Below the pieces are notes generated by a model that saw only the letters and a program-made list of their open reading frames with translations, made no database searches and was not told where the DNA came from. Position numbers and translations under genes: made by a program. DNA of 57,951 nucleotides. Origin: JAYPHU01 sp038127535. GTDB taxonomy: Bacteria > Pseudomonadota > Alphaproteobacteria > Rhodospirillales > UBA2165. Shown one piece after another: positions 43,186-51,824 of the stretch; position 1 is the first letter of the stretch, and each line of letters starts with the position of its first letter. The DNA lies in NCBI GenBank assembly GCA_038127535.1, contig JAYPHU010000025.1:1-57951 (forward strand). Direction: 5' to 3'.

Positions 43186-43704
43186 ATGGCGGATGACGAG
43201 AAGAAAGAGCTGATCACCACGACCTTTTCGGTGATGGTGGATAACGAAGCCGGGGTGCTGCACCGGATCGTCGGCCTGTTTTCGGGCCGGGGCTACAATA
43301 TCGAGAGCCTGACCGTGTCCGAGGTCGATAAGACCGAGCGCCGGTCCAAGATTACTATTGTGACCAATGGCACCCAGCAGATTATCGACCAAATCCGTGC
43401 GCAGCTTGAGCGCCTGGTGCCGGTGCACCGAGTGTCCAACCTGACCGAGGACGGCCGCTCCGTTCAGCGGGAACTTGGGCTCATCAAGGTGAACTGCACC
43501 GATGACGACCGGGTTGAATCTATGAAGATAGCTGATAAATACTCGGCCACGGTCGTGGACAGTACACCTGAATCCTTCGTGTTCGAGGTGGTCGGACGTG
43601 CGCAAACAGTCGATAAATTCATCGATCTCATGAAGCCCTTAGGGCTGGTCGATGTGTCGCGGACAGGTATTGTCGCCATCGCCCGCGGCGGAGAGGAAAT
43701 GTAA
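43186..43704 (+). CDS. ilvN: Acetolactate synthase regulatory small subunit
   Basis: A 172-residue regulatory subunit (IlvH/IlvN type) that activates the large subunit and gives valine feedback inhibition. The N-terminal ACT domain begins TTFSVMVDNEAGVLHRIVGLFSGRGYNIESLTV. The C-terminal domain contains RELGLIKVNC and TPESFVFEVVGRAQTVDKFI. It lies 87 bp after ilvI, separated by a GGCCGCCCTCGGGCGAGGGCGG hairpin-forming stretch. Confidence 0.95.
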   Translation: MADDEKKELITTTFSVMVDNEAGVLHRIVGLFSGRGYNIESLTVSEVDKTERRSKITIVTNGTQQIIDQIRAQLERLVPVHRVSNLTEDGRSVQRELGLIKVNCTDDDRVESMKIADKYSATVVDSTPESFVFEVVGRAQTVDKFIDLMKPLGLVDVSRTGIVAIARGGEEM

Positions 43705-43761
43705 TTTTGGATCAAGGCTCTCGTTCGTACGAGGGCAGGGGAGAAGGAAGGAAAGATCGCC

Positions 43762-44787
43762 ATGCGAGTTTTTTATGACAGAGACGCCGACGTCAATCTG
43801 ATTAAGACCAAGAAGGTTGCCATTGTCGGCTACGGTAGCCAGGGCCACGCCCACGCGCTGAACCTACGGGACAGCGGCGTGACCGAGATCGCGGTTGCGC
43901 TTCGGCAGGGGTCCGGCAGCATCGCCAAGGCCGAAGCCGAGGGCCTGAAGGTCATGACCCCGGCGGAAGCCGCCGGTTGGGCCGACGTGCTGATGATTCT
44001 GGCGCCGGATGAAATCCAGGCCGATCTCTACAATGATGAAATTCATGCCAACCTGAAGGACGGCGCGGCGATTGCTTTCGCCCACGGCCTGTCCGTTCAC
44101 TTCGGTCTGATCGTGCCGCCGGAAGGTGTGGACGTGTTCATGATCGCGCCGAAGGGCCCCGGCCACACCGTCCGTTCCGAGTTCGCGCGCGGCGCCGGTG
44201 TGCCGTGCTTGGTCGCGGTGGCGCAGGACGCCAGCGGCGGCGCTCTGGATGTTGCGCTTTCATACGGTAGCGCAATCGGCGGCGGCCGGTCCGGCATCAT
44301 CGAGACGACTTTTAAAGAAGAGTGCGAAACTGACCTGTTCGGTGAGCAGACGGTTCTCTGCGGCGGCCTGACCTCGCTGATTACAGCGAGCTGGGAAACC
44401 CTGGTCGAAGCCGGCTATGCGCCGGAAATGGCGTACTTCGAATGCCTACACGAAGTGAAGCTGATCGTCGATCTGATGTATGAAGGCGGCATCGCCAATA
44501 TGCGCTATTCGATCTCCAACACGGCGGAGTACGGCGACTACACCAGCGGTCCTCGGGTCATCGACCCGAGCGTCAAGGAACGGATGAGAGAGGTTCTGGA
44601 AGACATCCAGTCTGGTAAGTTCGTCCAGGACTGGATGATGGAAAACAAGGTCGGCGCCCCGCGCTTCAAGGCTATGCGCCGTCGCGCCGCCGAACACGAC
44701 ATCGAAAAGGTCGGACAGAAGCTCCGCGACATGATGCCGTGGATCGGCGAGAACGCCCTGGTCGACAGGGCCAAGACCAGCGGTTAA
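43762..44787 (+). CDS. ilvC: Ketol-acid reductoisomerase
   Basis: A 341-residue class I KARI that isomerises and reduces acetolactate with NADPH. The cofactor loop is VAIVGYGSQGHAHALNLRDSG (about 18-38). Mg ligands are in the C-terminal knotted domain, in EECETDLFGEQTVLCGG and in YFECLHEVKLIVDLMYEGG. Length and motif order are standard. It is the last gene of the cluster, closed by a strong terminator. Confidence 0.97.
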   Translation: MRVFYDRDADVNLIKTKKVAIVGYGSQGHAHALNLRDSGVTEIAVALRQGSGSIAKAEAEGLKVMTPAEAAGWADVLMILAPDEIQADLYNDEIHANLKDGAAIAFAHGLSVHFGLIVPPEGVDVFMIAPKGPGHTVRSEFARGAGVPCLVAVAQDASGGALDVALSYGSAIGGGRSGIIETTFKEECETDLFGEQTVLCGGLTSLITASWETLVEAGYAPEMAYFECLHEVKLIVDLMYEGGIANMRYSISNTAEYGDYTSGPRVIDPSVKERMREVLEDIQSGKFVQDWMMENKVGAPRFKAMRRRAAEHDIEKVGQKLRDMMPWIGENALVDRAKTSG

Positions 44788-44807
44788 TTCAACCCGGATA
44801 TAAACGC

Positions 44808-44838
44808 AAAAGGCCGGTCCAAGTGACCGGCCTTTTTC
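44808..44838. terminator. Bidirectional intrinsic terminator after ilvC
   Basis: The 12-bp perfect stem AAAAGGCCGGTC/GACCGGCCTTTT with a 5-base loop is flanked by A-run and T-run, so it can end ilvC (plus) and the convergent Fe-S gene (minus). Confidence 0.95.
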
Positions 44839-44851
44839 TTTTGGTTGCCAG

Positions 44852-45832
44852 CTATTTCACCCGGTTTCGCCGGCTCAACATCTTGTCCATCAGCTTCGGC
44901 GCACGGCCGGGCGTGGACCAGGGGCACTTGGTGATGCAGATGGCGCAGCCCAGCGCCTCGCCGAAATAGGGGATGCATTTGTCGAAATCGACGAACCATT
45001 TCCTTTCCCCGCGCACGGTTTGTTTCTCCGGGAAGATGGCGCCCGGCGGGCATGCTTTCACGCAGACTTGGCAGTTGGCGCAGAAATCCTCCGCGCCAAT
45101 ATCTTTGGGTGCGTCGGCGATCAACGGCATGTCCGTGGTGACCGCCGACAATCTGAAAGCCGAGCCGTAGACGTCATTAATGAGAGAGCCGTGCTTGCCC
45201 AACGTGCCGAGCCCGGCGGCGATGGCGCCCGGCATCATGCTGAGCGCTGAGGCGAACGGCCCGGCCCAGGCCTTGGCGTCATAGCCTTCGGCCAAGATAA
45301 AGTTGGTGACTTCCCGGCAGACCCGCGCGGCGCGATTATACTGCCGGGCCACCTCCACGGCGTTGCGCGGATCGTCCAGAGTTGGCGGCAGGTTATTGAG
45401 CTCGTCATGATCCATGGCCACGCCGAAGACAATCAGCCAGGGGTGATCGAGCTCGTAGCCCTCATAGATGTACATAGGGTCCATGGGGGTGACACCGACC
45501 AGGTCCGCCTCGTGGGCGAGGGCAAAGTCTTTCATCGCCAAGGTCAAGTCTTCGGCGTACTTTTCCACCTTTGCTGGGGCTTTCTCCACTTCCTTGGGCC
45601 CGCGCGGCGCATCGTGGGAATAATGTTCGATGATCTCCGGGGATCGCCGCTGAATGGCGATCACTTCATATTGCAGTTCACCGAATTCATGCCGGTCTGC
45701 CGGGTGCCAGAAGAACGGCGACGGCCGGCGTAAATTTTCTTCGCCCAATCCGTTCACCGTGTTGCCCGAGATATGCTTGGGCAGCAGGGCGGCAAAGTCG
45801 TCGTATTTTTCCGGCAGCGGTTTATCACCCAT
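44852..45832 (-). CDS. Reductive-dehalogenase-like 4Fe-4S protein
   Basis: A 326-residue protein. The C-terminal part has two cluster motifs: CANCQVCVKACP and a second C-(8)-GCAICITKCP. Before them MPGAIAAGLGTLGKHGSLI, FRLSAVTTDMPL and ADLVGVTPMDPMYIYEG give the pattern of the RdhA/QueG corrinoid Fe-S reductase group. It lacks a twin-arginine signal, so it is cytoplasmic. It is shorter than characterised respiratory and catabolic RdhA enzymes, and whether it binds cobalamin cannot be seen. It starts 2 bp after the ligase stop, hence is coupled to it. Dehalogenase activity is inference. Confidence 0.75.
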   Translation of the reverse strand: MGDKPLPEKYDDFAALLPKHISGNTVNGLGEENLRRPSPFFWHPADRHEFGELQYEVIAIQRRSPEIIEHYSHDAPRGPKEVEKAPAKVEKYAEDLTLAMKDFALAHEADLVGVTPMDPMYIYEGYELDHPWLIVFGVAMDHDELNNLPPTLDDPRNAVEVARQYNRAARVCREVTNFILAEGYDAKAWAGPFASALSMMPGAIAAGLGTLGKHGSLINDVYGSAFRLSAVTTDMPLIADAPKDIGAEDFCANCQVCVKACPPGAIFPEKQTVRGERKWFVDFDKCIPYFGEALGCAICITKCPWSTPGRAPKLMDKMLSRRNRVK

Positions 45833-45834
45833 GA

Positions 45835-47133
45835 TCAGCTCCGTTCATCCACGAACCGGGGCGCCTTGATGCTGGCCTCGAACGCCTTGGCGAGCGTCCC
45901 CAGTTCTTGGACGTCGATGATGGCGGAGATCTCGAACACCCGCTTGATCTCGTCAACCATGGCGGCGGCAACCGCGTCGGTGTCCGCACCCCGTTTGATC
46001 TCAATCTTCACCCGCATGTTCTCCAAGTCGTCGTCGCCGGTTTCCAGGATCGCCTGAAAGTCGTTGATGTCCGGATTGCGGAACATGAAATCCTCGAACT
46101 CCGAATGGTTCAGGTTCACGCCGCGTATCTTGAAGAACCCGGTGGTCCGCGCCGCGTGTTGGATCATCGGGAATAGTTCGGCGATCTTGCCGGAGCTCTT
46201 GCCCTTTTCGATTAGCCGGACGATATCGCCCGAATTCCAGCGTAGAAACGGCGTCGCGTTGTTAATGAACAGCGGCGTAACGCAGAACGTGCCGGTTTCG
46301 CCTTCAGGTACTGGCTCGCCAGTTTCTTCGTCCACCACTTCGCAATAATACATGTCGGACCAGATATGAATGCCGTCATGGGCGTCGCCTTCGCAGCCCA
46401 TTAGGCCGGTTTCGCTCATGCCGAACACATCATAGACTTTCGCGCCCCAGCGCCGGGCGAGCTTTTCCCGCTTGGCGTCTGACAGAGTTTCCGCCGAGCA
46501 AATGACGATCTTTACCGAGCTCTCCGAGAGATCGATACCTTTCGTGTCAGCCACATTGACCAGATGCAACGCAAAGCTGGACATGGAGATCAGCACCGTC
46601 GGTTTGAGCGCTAAAATCAAATCGACCTGGGCTTCCGACGGCACCGCGTTGCCGGCGCCGACCCAGTTCATGCCCACATGCTGTTGATGGGCGCTCCGGG
46701 CCCAGATTTGCCCGGCGGGGTGAATGCCGAGTGGAAACGAGATATGGCAGAGATCGCCCGCTTTTATATTGATAAACGGATAGGTGCGGGCCCAACTTTC
46801 CAAGCCGTAGTTCACGTCTTCGAAGGTGCGAGGGTAAAACACCGGCTTACCTGTCGTGCCGCCGGACCGCCAGTATTCTGCAATGTCGGTATTGGAAGCC
46901 ACATTAAAGTTCGCCATGAACTCTTCGTGGTTAAACTCGCGGAGCACGTCCTTGGTGACAATGGGTATCTGGCTCCAGACTTCCGGCTCATCCAGGCGGT
47001 TTTCGTCGATATGGTCGAGCCTGCCCCTGTACCATCGTGCCGACTTGGCGCGTTCAAAAGCGATCTTCTTGCGTTCGGACTGCACCTGCCGGATTTCGGC
47101 GCGGTTTGCGGGGATGGGAAGCAGCGGGGCCAT
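45835..47133 (-). CDS. PaaK-like acyl/aryl-CoA ligase
   Basis: A 432-residue AMP-forming ligase of the phenylacetate-CoA ligase branch. YWRSGGTTGKPVFYPRT is the ATP-binding P-loop. IVICSAETLSDAKREKL, YDVFGMSETGLMGCE with the adenylate Tyr/Glu region and RWNSGDIVRL follow. The C-terminal lid has TTGFFKIRGVNLNHSEFEDF. It would activate a carboxylic acid, probably aromatic, to its CoA thioester. It is divergent from the fused monooxygenase and upstream of the Fe-S protein, so all three probably serve one pathway. Substrate is unknown. Confidence 0.82.
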   Translation of the reverse strand: MAPLLPIPANRAEIRQVQSERKKIAFERAKSARWYRGRLDHIDENRLDEPEVWSQIPIVTKDVLREFNHEEFMANFNVASNTDIAEYWRSGGTTGKPVFYPRTFEDVNYGLESWARTYPFINIKAGDLCHISFPLGIHPAGQIWARSAHQQHVGMNWVGAGNAVPSEAQVDLILALKPTVLISMSSFALHLVNVADTKGIDLSESSVKIVICSAETLSDAKREKLARRWGAKVYDVFGMSETGLMGCEGDAHDGIHIWSDMYYCEVVDEETGEPVPEGETGTFCVTPLFINNATPFLRWNSGDIVRLIEKGKSSGKIAELFPMIQHAARTTGFFKIRGVNLNHSEFEDFMFRNPDINDFQAILETGDDDLENMRVKIEIKRGADTDAVAAAMVDEIKRVFEISAIIDVQELGTLAKAFEASIKAPRFVDERS

Positions 47134-47247
47134 TCATTCCTCCTCAGATGCTCATCAGAGCCGGCCGTTCGTGTTGGCCTTATGGACGCTACTTTAATAC
47201 GTTACACGGGAAGATAAACAGATTAAGCGACAACGGGGATTTCGGGC

Positions 47248-49569
47248 ATGCGGATCGTCATTATCGGCGGCGGCGCAGCGGGATTGTATTTCGCCATTCT
47301 GATGAAGAAGGCGTGGCCGGATCACGCCGTCTCAGTCTATGAGCGCAATCGCCACGACGACACATTCGGTTTCGGTGTGGTGTTCTCCGACGAGACCCTC
47401 GGCAACTTCCTCTCCTACGATCCGACATCTTATGACCGGATCACCAGCGCCTTCGCCTATTGGGACGAGATCGATTTTGTCTTCAAGGGCGAGACCATTC
47501 GTACGGGTGGGCACGGCTTCTGCGGCTGCGGCCGGCGGGAGCTACTGTTGATCCTACAGGAACGCTGCCGGGAACTGGATGTCGAGCTCCACTTTGAAGC
47601 GGAGATTGCTGATCTCGCCCAATTCGCCGACGCCGATCTGATCGTCGGCGCGGACGGCATCAACAGCTTCGTCCGGGAGGCGCACAGGGACGCCTTCAAG
47701 CCCGACATCGAATGGCGGCGCAACAAGTTCGTCTGGCTCGGCAGCACCAAACCCCATGAGGCCTTTACCTTCGACTTCACCGAGAACGCGCACGGTATTT
47801 GGGTCTTGGGCGCCTATCAATATAACGACGAGCTTTCCACCTGGATCATCGAAGCGCCGGCGCTCACCTGGGAAAAGGCTAAAGCAGCGGTGGAAAATCT
47901 CAGCGAGGATGAACTGCTGGCGTATATGGAAGACCTGTGGGCTGATAAACTCAACGGTCACACGTTGGTCCCCAACAAATCCATATGGCGCACGTTCCCG
48001 ACCATTCGCTGCGCGAATTGGCATACGGACAATATCGTGCTGATCGGCGACGCGCTGCACACGGCGCACTATTCCATCGGGTCCGGCACCAAGCTGGCCA
48101 TGGAAGACTCCATCGCGCTCTATGAAGCGTTTAAGGAGAGCGACACGGTGGCGGATGCGCTGCCGGCGTTCGAGGCGGCGCGCCGGACCGAGGTAGAGAT
48201 CACTCAGCACGCCGCCGATGTCAGTGTGGTCTGGACTGAGAACGCGGCGCGCTATTGGGAGATGGAACCGATCCAGGCGTGTTACTCCATGCTCACCCGG
48301 TCCAAGCAGATCACCCACGAGAACCTGCGCCTCCGGGATGCCGGCTTTATCGAGACCATGGAGGCTTGGTTTGCCGGCAAGGTAAAGGGCAGCGGGTTCA
48401 CCCCGCCCGGCGGCGCGCCTCCAATGTTCGCACCACTGAAATTGCGGGAGCTTGTTTTGCCCAACCGGATCGCCGTCGCGCCCATGGATATGTACATGGC
48501 GGAGGACGGTGTGCCAGGGGACTTCCACTTCGTGCATCTGGGCGGCCTCGCCATGGGGGGCGCGGGCCTGGTTTTCTCGGAAATGGCCTGTGTGTCCGAA
48601 GAGGGGCGGATCACGCCGGGCTGTTCGGGCCTGTACGCGCCGGCGCATGTGGATGCCTGGCGGCGGATCATTGACTATGTACATGCGCAGTCCGCGTCCA
48701 AGTTCTGTCTGCAGATCGGCCACGCTGGACGCAAAGGCTCCACCCGGCTGGCGTGGGAGGGAATGGACAAGCCGCTGGAAGACGGCAACTGGCCGCTGAT
48801 CGCGCCGTCGGCCATCCCGTTCTATGACTTCAGCGATACGCCCCGGGAAATGACCGAAACGGACATGGATCAGGTCTGCGCCGACTTCGTGAGCGCGGCG
48901 GAAATGGCTGAAGTGGCGGGCGCCGACATGATCGAGCTGCACATGGCCCACGGCTATTTGCTGTCCGGTTTCGTCACGCCGGTGAGCAATCAACGGACGG
49001 ATGATTTCGGCGGCTCGCTGGAGAACCGGCTGCGCTTTCCGCTCTGGGTGTTTGACGCGGTGCGCGCTGTGTGGCCGGCGGACAAGCCGATGTCGGTCCG
49101 CATCTCCGCCAACGACTGGGTCGGAAACGCGGGCGTCACCCCGGACGAGGCGGTGGAGATCGCGCGGGCGTTTAAGGATCATGGCGTGGACATTATGAAT
49201 GTCTCCGCCGGGCAGACCGCGCCCGACGCGCAACCGGTCTATGGCCGCATGTTCCAAACCTGGTTTTCCGAACAGGTGCGCCTGGAAGCGGATATCCCGA
49301 CCATGGCCGCCGGCAACATCACCACCTGGGATCAGGTGAACACGATCATCGCCGCCGGACGGGCGGACGTGGTGGCGTTGGCTCGGCCGCACCTCACCAA
49401 TCCGCATTTTACCCTGCAGGCGGCGGCCTATTACGGCGTCGAAGATCAGTTCTGGCCCCGGCCTTATGAATCCGGGGAGAAGCAGGCGCACCGGGTCTCC
49501 GCCCGTGACCGCGCCGACGAAGTCGAGCTAAAACGCGCCGCCAAGCCTAAGAGCCATGGGGGCGGGTAG
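47248..49569 (+). CDS. Fused flavin monooxygenase/old-yellow-enzyme (aminobenzoyl-CoA or salicylyl-CoA type)
   Basis: A 773-residue two-domain flavoprotein. Residues 1-~385 are an FAD hydroxylase: IVIIGGGAAGLYFAILMKKA, LIVGADGINSFVREAH and LIGDALHTAHYSIGSGTKLA. From about 392 an OYE-type FMN reductase follows: MFAPLKLRELVLPNRIAVAP, LQIGHAGRKGSTR, ELHMAHGYLLSGFVTPVSN and RTDDFGGSLENRLRF. This fusion is that of 2-aminobenzoyl-CoA monooxygenase/reductase and related salicylyl-CoA 5-hydroxylases, which attack CoA-activated aromatic rings. Unlike known anthranilate clusters, no benzoate-type ligase or downstream beta-oxidation genes are adjacent. Confidence 0.88.
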   Translation: MRIVIIGGGAAGLYFAILMKKAWPDHAVSVYERNRHDDTFGFGVVFSDETLGNFLSYDPTSYDRITSAFAYWDEIDFVFKGETIRTGGHGFCGCGRRELLLILQERCRELDVELHFEAEIADLAQFADADLIVGADGINSFVREAHRDAFKPDIEWRRNKFVWLGSTKPHEAFTFDFTENAHGIWVLGAYQYNDELSTWIIEAPALTWEKAKAAVENLSEDELLAYMEDLWADKLNGHTLVPNKSIWRTFPTIRCANWHTDNIVLIGDALHTAHYSIGSGTKLAMEDSIALYEAFKESDTVADALPAFEAARRTEVEITQHAADVSVVWTENAARYWEMEPIQACYSMLTRSKQITHENLRLRDAGFIETMEAWFAGKVKGSGFTPPGGAPPMFAPLKLRELVLPNRIAVAPMDMYMAEDGVPGDFHFVHLGGLAMGGAGLVFSEMACVSEEGRITPGCSGLYAPAHVDAWRRIIDYVHAQSASKFCLQIGHAGRKGSTRLAWEGMDKPLEDGNWPLIAPSAIPFYDFSDTPREMTETDMDQVCADFVSAAEMAEVAGADMIELHMAHGYLLSGFVTPVSNQRTDDFGGSLENRLRFPLWVFDAVRAVWPADKPMSVRISANDWVGNAGVTPDEAVEIARAFKDHGVDIMNVSAGQTAPDAQPVYGRMFQTWFSEQVRLEADIPTMAAGNITTWDQVNTIIAAGRADVVALARPHLTNPHFTLQAAAYYGVEDQFWPRPYESGEKQAHRVSARDRADEVELKRAAKPKSHGGG

Positions 49570-49598
49570 GTGTGTCCAATTGCTTTCTAACTGCGTCG

Positions 49599-49642
49599 CC
49601 CCCGAGTTGGACTTAATGTAAATTGAGGCCAAGTCTCGGGGG
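49599..49642. repeat. CCCCCGAG/CTCGGGGG palindromic unit
   Basis: CCCCCGAGTTGG ... CCAAGTCTCGGGGG with an AT-rich loop, then TCCATGG. It is paired with the next unit 24 bp away, the same tandem order as at 27530-27618. Confidence 0.75.
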
Positions 49643-49665
49643 TCCATGGGCATGGGGTGCATGGT

Positions 49666-49694
49666 TCCCCGACAATCGCTTCGCGAGTCGGGGA
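49666..49694. repeat. TCCCCGAC/GTCGGGGA palindromic unit
   Basis: TCCCCGAC, AATCGCTTCGCGA, GTCGGGGA followed by TGACGC. The arms equal those at 14296-14324. Confidence 0.75.
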
Positions 49695-49741
49695 TGACGC
49701 TGACAAGGTGACGCGGAGTAGGATAGACAACTGCCAAACCC

Positions 49742-49772
49742 TTGACTTTCGACCCAATCCGACCTTTATAAG
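49742..49772 (+). promoter_or_regulatory. Candidate leuA leader promoter
   Basis: TTGACT, a 17-bp spacer, TTTATAAG, about 75 bp before the leader peptide ATG. Confidence 0.55.
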
Positions 49773-49843
49773 CCTCTGTAAACCCTTTGTTTGCGACTGG
49801 TGCGTACGATATCATCGCAAATTGAGAGAGGATTGGGCGACCC

Positions 49844-49966
49844 ATGGACCAGTCCATGCGCATGACAGACGTGATTTCCGGCGCGCGAGCGTCAGGTTCT
49901 GCACGCCTGCCGCAATCCCTCCTGCTGCTCATCGGCAATGGGGCCCTTCGACTTAGGCGCCCCTGA
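49844..49966 (+). CDS. leuL: leuA leader peptide with leucine-codon run
   Basis: A 40-codon frame starting at 49844 (alternatively 34 codons from the in-frame ATG at 49862). It contains four consecutive Leu codons, CTC CTG CTG CTC (49919-49930), then Ile, and three further Leu codons by the end. GAGAGAGGAT lies upstream. The stop TGA lies inside the left arm of the hairpin at 49960-49998. This is the architecture of ribosome-mediated leucine attenuation: stalling at Leu codons would change which hairpin forms before leuA. The peptide itself needs no function. Confidence 0.8.
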   Translation: MDQSMRMTDVISGARASGSARLPQSLLLLIGNGALRLRRP

Positions 49967-49998
49967 ACGACAATGCCCCACAAGGGGGCGTTCAGGGG
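49940..49998 (+). promoter_or_regulatory. leuA attenuator: alternative hairpins
   Basis: Segment GGGGC (49940) can pair with GCCCC around 49959-49963. That same GCCCC belongs to CCCCTGAACG, which pairs with CGTTCAGGGG (49989-49998) with an inner CCCC-ACAA-GGGG stem. The two states exclude each other. No T-run follows the large hairpin (AATTC), so termination may be Rho-assisted or the switch may act on translation. Confidence 0.7.
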
Positions 49999-50050
49999 AA
50001 TTCGACTCCTAAGCTGACAATTCAACATTATCGACAAGAGGGTTCGTCCC

Positions 50051-51607
50051 ATGAGTACAAACACAGACTCAAACCGTATATATATATTCGACACCACCAT
50101 GCGTGACGGCGAGCAGTCGCCGGGCGCGTCCATGAACCTGGCGGAGAAACTGCGCATCGCAGAGGTTCTCGAGGATATGGGTGTCGATATTATCGAGGCC
50201 GGTTTCCCCATCGCTTCCGAAGGCGACTTCGAGGCGGTGAATGAGATCGCCAAGGTTGTCACTGAATCGACAGTGTGCGGCCTGGCCCGGTCCAGCAAGA
50301 TGGATATCGAACGCTGCGCCGAAGCGGTGAAACCCGCCAAGCGCTCGCGCATCCATACGTTTATCTCCACCAGCCCGCTGCACATCAAGTACAAGCTGCA
50401 GATGGACCCCGAGGATGTCTATCAGGCGGTGATTGATAGTGTCACCTACGCCCGGTCCTTCACCGACGACGTAGAATGGTCCTGCGAGGACGGCTCCCGC
50501 ACGGAGCCCGACTTCATGTGCCGGACCGTGGAAGCGGCGATCAAGGCCGGTGCAGGCACGATCAATATCCCGGATACGGTCGGCTATGCCGTACCGGATG
50601 AATTCGGGGCGATGATCGAGATGCTGTTTAACCGGGTGCCCAATATCGATCAGGCGATCATCTCGGTCCATTGCCATAACGATTTGGGTCTGGCGGTGGC
50701 CAACTCCCTGGCGGCGGTGAAGGCCGGCGCCCGGCAGGTGGAATGCACCATCAATGGCCTGGGGGAGCGCGCGGGAAACGCGGCCATGGAAGAAGTAGTC
50801 ATGGCCCTACGCACCCGTCAGGACAGCATGCCCTACAGCAACAACATCAGGACCGAGAACATCACCAAGGCGTCACGCCTGGTGTCCACGATCACTGGGT
50901 TCACGGTGCAGCCCAACAAGGCGATTGTCGGCGCGAATGCGTTCGCGCACGAATCCGGCATTCACCAGGACGGCATGCTGAAGAACGCCCAGACCTATGA
51001 GATCATGACGCCGGAGAGCGTCGGGCTGACCGAAAGCAAATTGGTTCTCGGCAAACACTCCGGCCGCGCTGCCTTCCGGTCCAAGTTGAAGGAGTTGGGC
51101 TATGCGTTGGGCGACAATGCGATCAACGACGCCTTCAAGCGCTTCAAGGATTTGGCCGATCTGAAAAAGGACGTGTTCGACGAGGACATCGTGGCGCTGG
51201 TTGATGAGACCGTGGTGCGCAGCAATGACCGGATCAAGCTGGAGGCCTTGGAGGTTCTCTGCGGCACCGAGCATGTGCCGCCGCGCGCCAAGCTGAAGCT
51301 GAAGATCGATGATGCTGTTCAGGAAACCGAAATGACCGGCGACGGTCCGGTGGACGCCATTTTCTCCGGCATCAAGGAACTGACCTCGAAAGAGCCGCAC
51401 TTGCAGCTCTATCAGGTGCACGCGGTGACCCAGGGCACGGACGCGCAGGCGGAAGTTACCGTCCGGCTGGAGGAAAACGGCAAGACCGTGAATGGCCAGG
51501 GCGCCGACACGGACACCATGGTTGCCTCGGCCCGGGCCTATATCAACGCGCTCAACAAGCTGTTGGTGAAGCGGGAAAAAACCGCGCCGTCTGCCTTGTC
51601 CGCCTAA
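50051..51607 (+). CDS. leuA: 2-isopropylmalate synthase
   Basis: A 518-residue enzyme of the HMGL-like TIM-barrel family, condensing acetyl-CoA with 2-oxoisovalerate as the first committed leucine step. FDTTMRDGEQSPGASM holds the catalytic Arg-Asp, ISVHCHNDLGLAVANS the metal His pair, and INGLGERAGNAAMEEVVMAL is conserved. The C-terminal regulatory domain (about 385-510) contains DGPVDAIFSGIKEL, the leucine allosteric site region. Length is typical of LeuA1. Controlled upstream by the leader peptide. Confidence 0.96.
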   Translation: MSTNTDSNRIYIFDTTMRDGEQSPGASMNLAEKLRIAEVLEDMGVDIIEAGFPIASEGDFEAVNEIAKVVTESTVCGLARSSKMDIERCAEAVKPAKRSRIHTFISTSPLHIKYKLQMDPEDVYQAVIDSVTYARSFTDDVEWSCEDGSRTEPDFMCRTVEAAIKAGAGTINIPDTVGYAVPDEFGAMIEMLFNRVPNIDQAIISVHCHNDLGLAVANSLAAVKAGARQVECTINGLGERAGNAAMEEVVMALRTRQDSMPYSNNIRTENITKASRLVSTITGFTVQPNKAIVGANAFAHESGIHQDGMLKNAQTYEIMTPESVGLTESKLVLGKHSGRAAFRSKLKELGYALGDNAINDAFKRFKDLADLKKDVFDEDIVALVDETVVRSNDRIKLEALEVLCGTEHVPPRAKLKLKIDDAVQETEMTGDGPVDAIFSGIKELTSKEPHLQLYQVHAVTQGTDAQAEVTVRLEENGKTVNGQGADTDTMVASARAYINALNKLLVKREKTAPSALSA

Positions 51608-51654
51608 AATAGATGCTTAAATTAGGCTAATAGGCCAAATCTCTATCGTTAACG

Positions 51655-51682
51655 GGGCCGGTGGAGTATCCTCCTCCGGCCC
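51655..51682 (+). terminator. Terminator-like hairpin after leuA
   Basis: GGGCCGG-T-GGA/TCC-T-CCGGCCC around GTATCC. No T-run follows. It lies 48 bp after leuA in the 217-bp gap before mreB. Confidence 0.5.
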
Positions 51683-51824
51683 TGATGGCTCTCTCGGTGA
51701 TTCCTTGCACGATTCTAATGTGTTATTGCCTACGGGTAAGGTTTGATTAACAAACGGTGCGGCATAAGTAGATATATGTGCGGCTTGATGCCGGTAACTC
51801 TATTTAGAAGGTAATATAGGCGAA

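Noticed and set aside
47554..49491. A 645-codon minus-strand frame inside the fused monooxygenase gene
   Set aside because: It lies entirely opposite a clear two-domain flavoprotein; Arg/His/Pro-rich composition and no recognisable domain.
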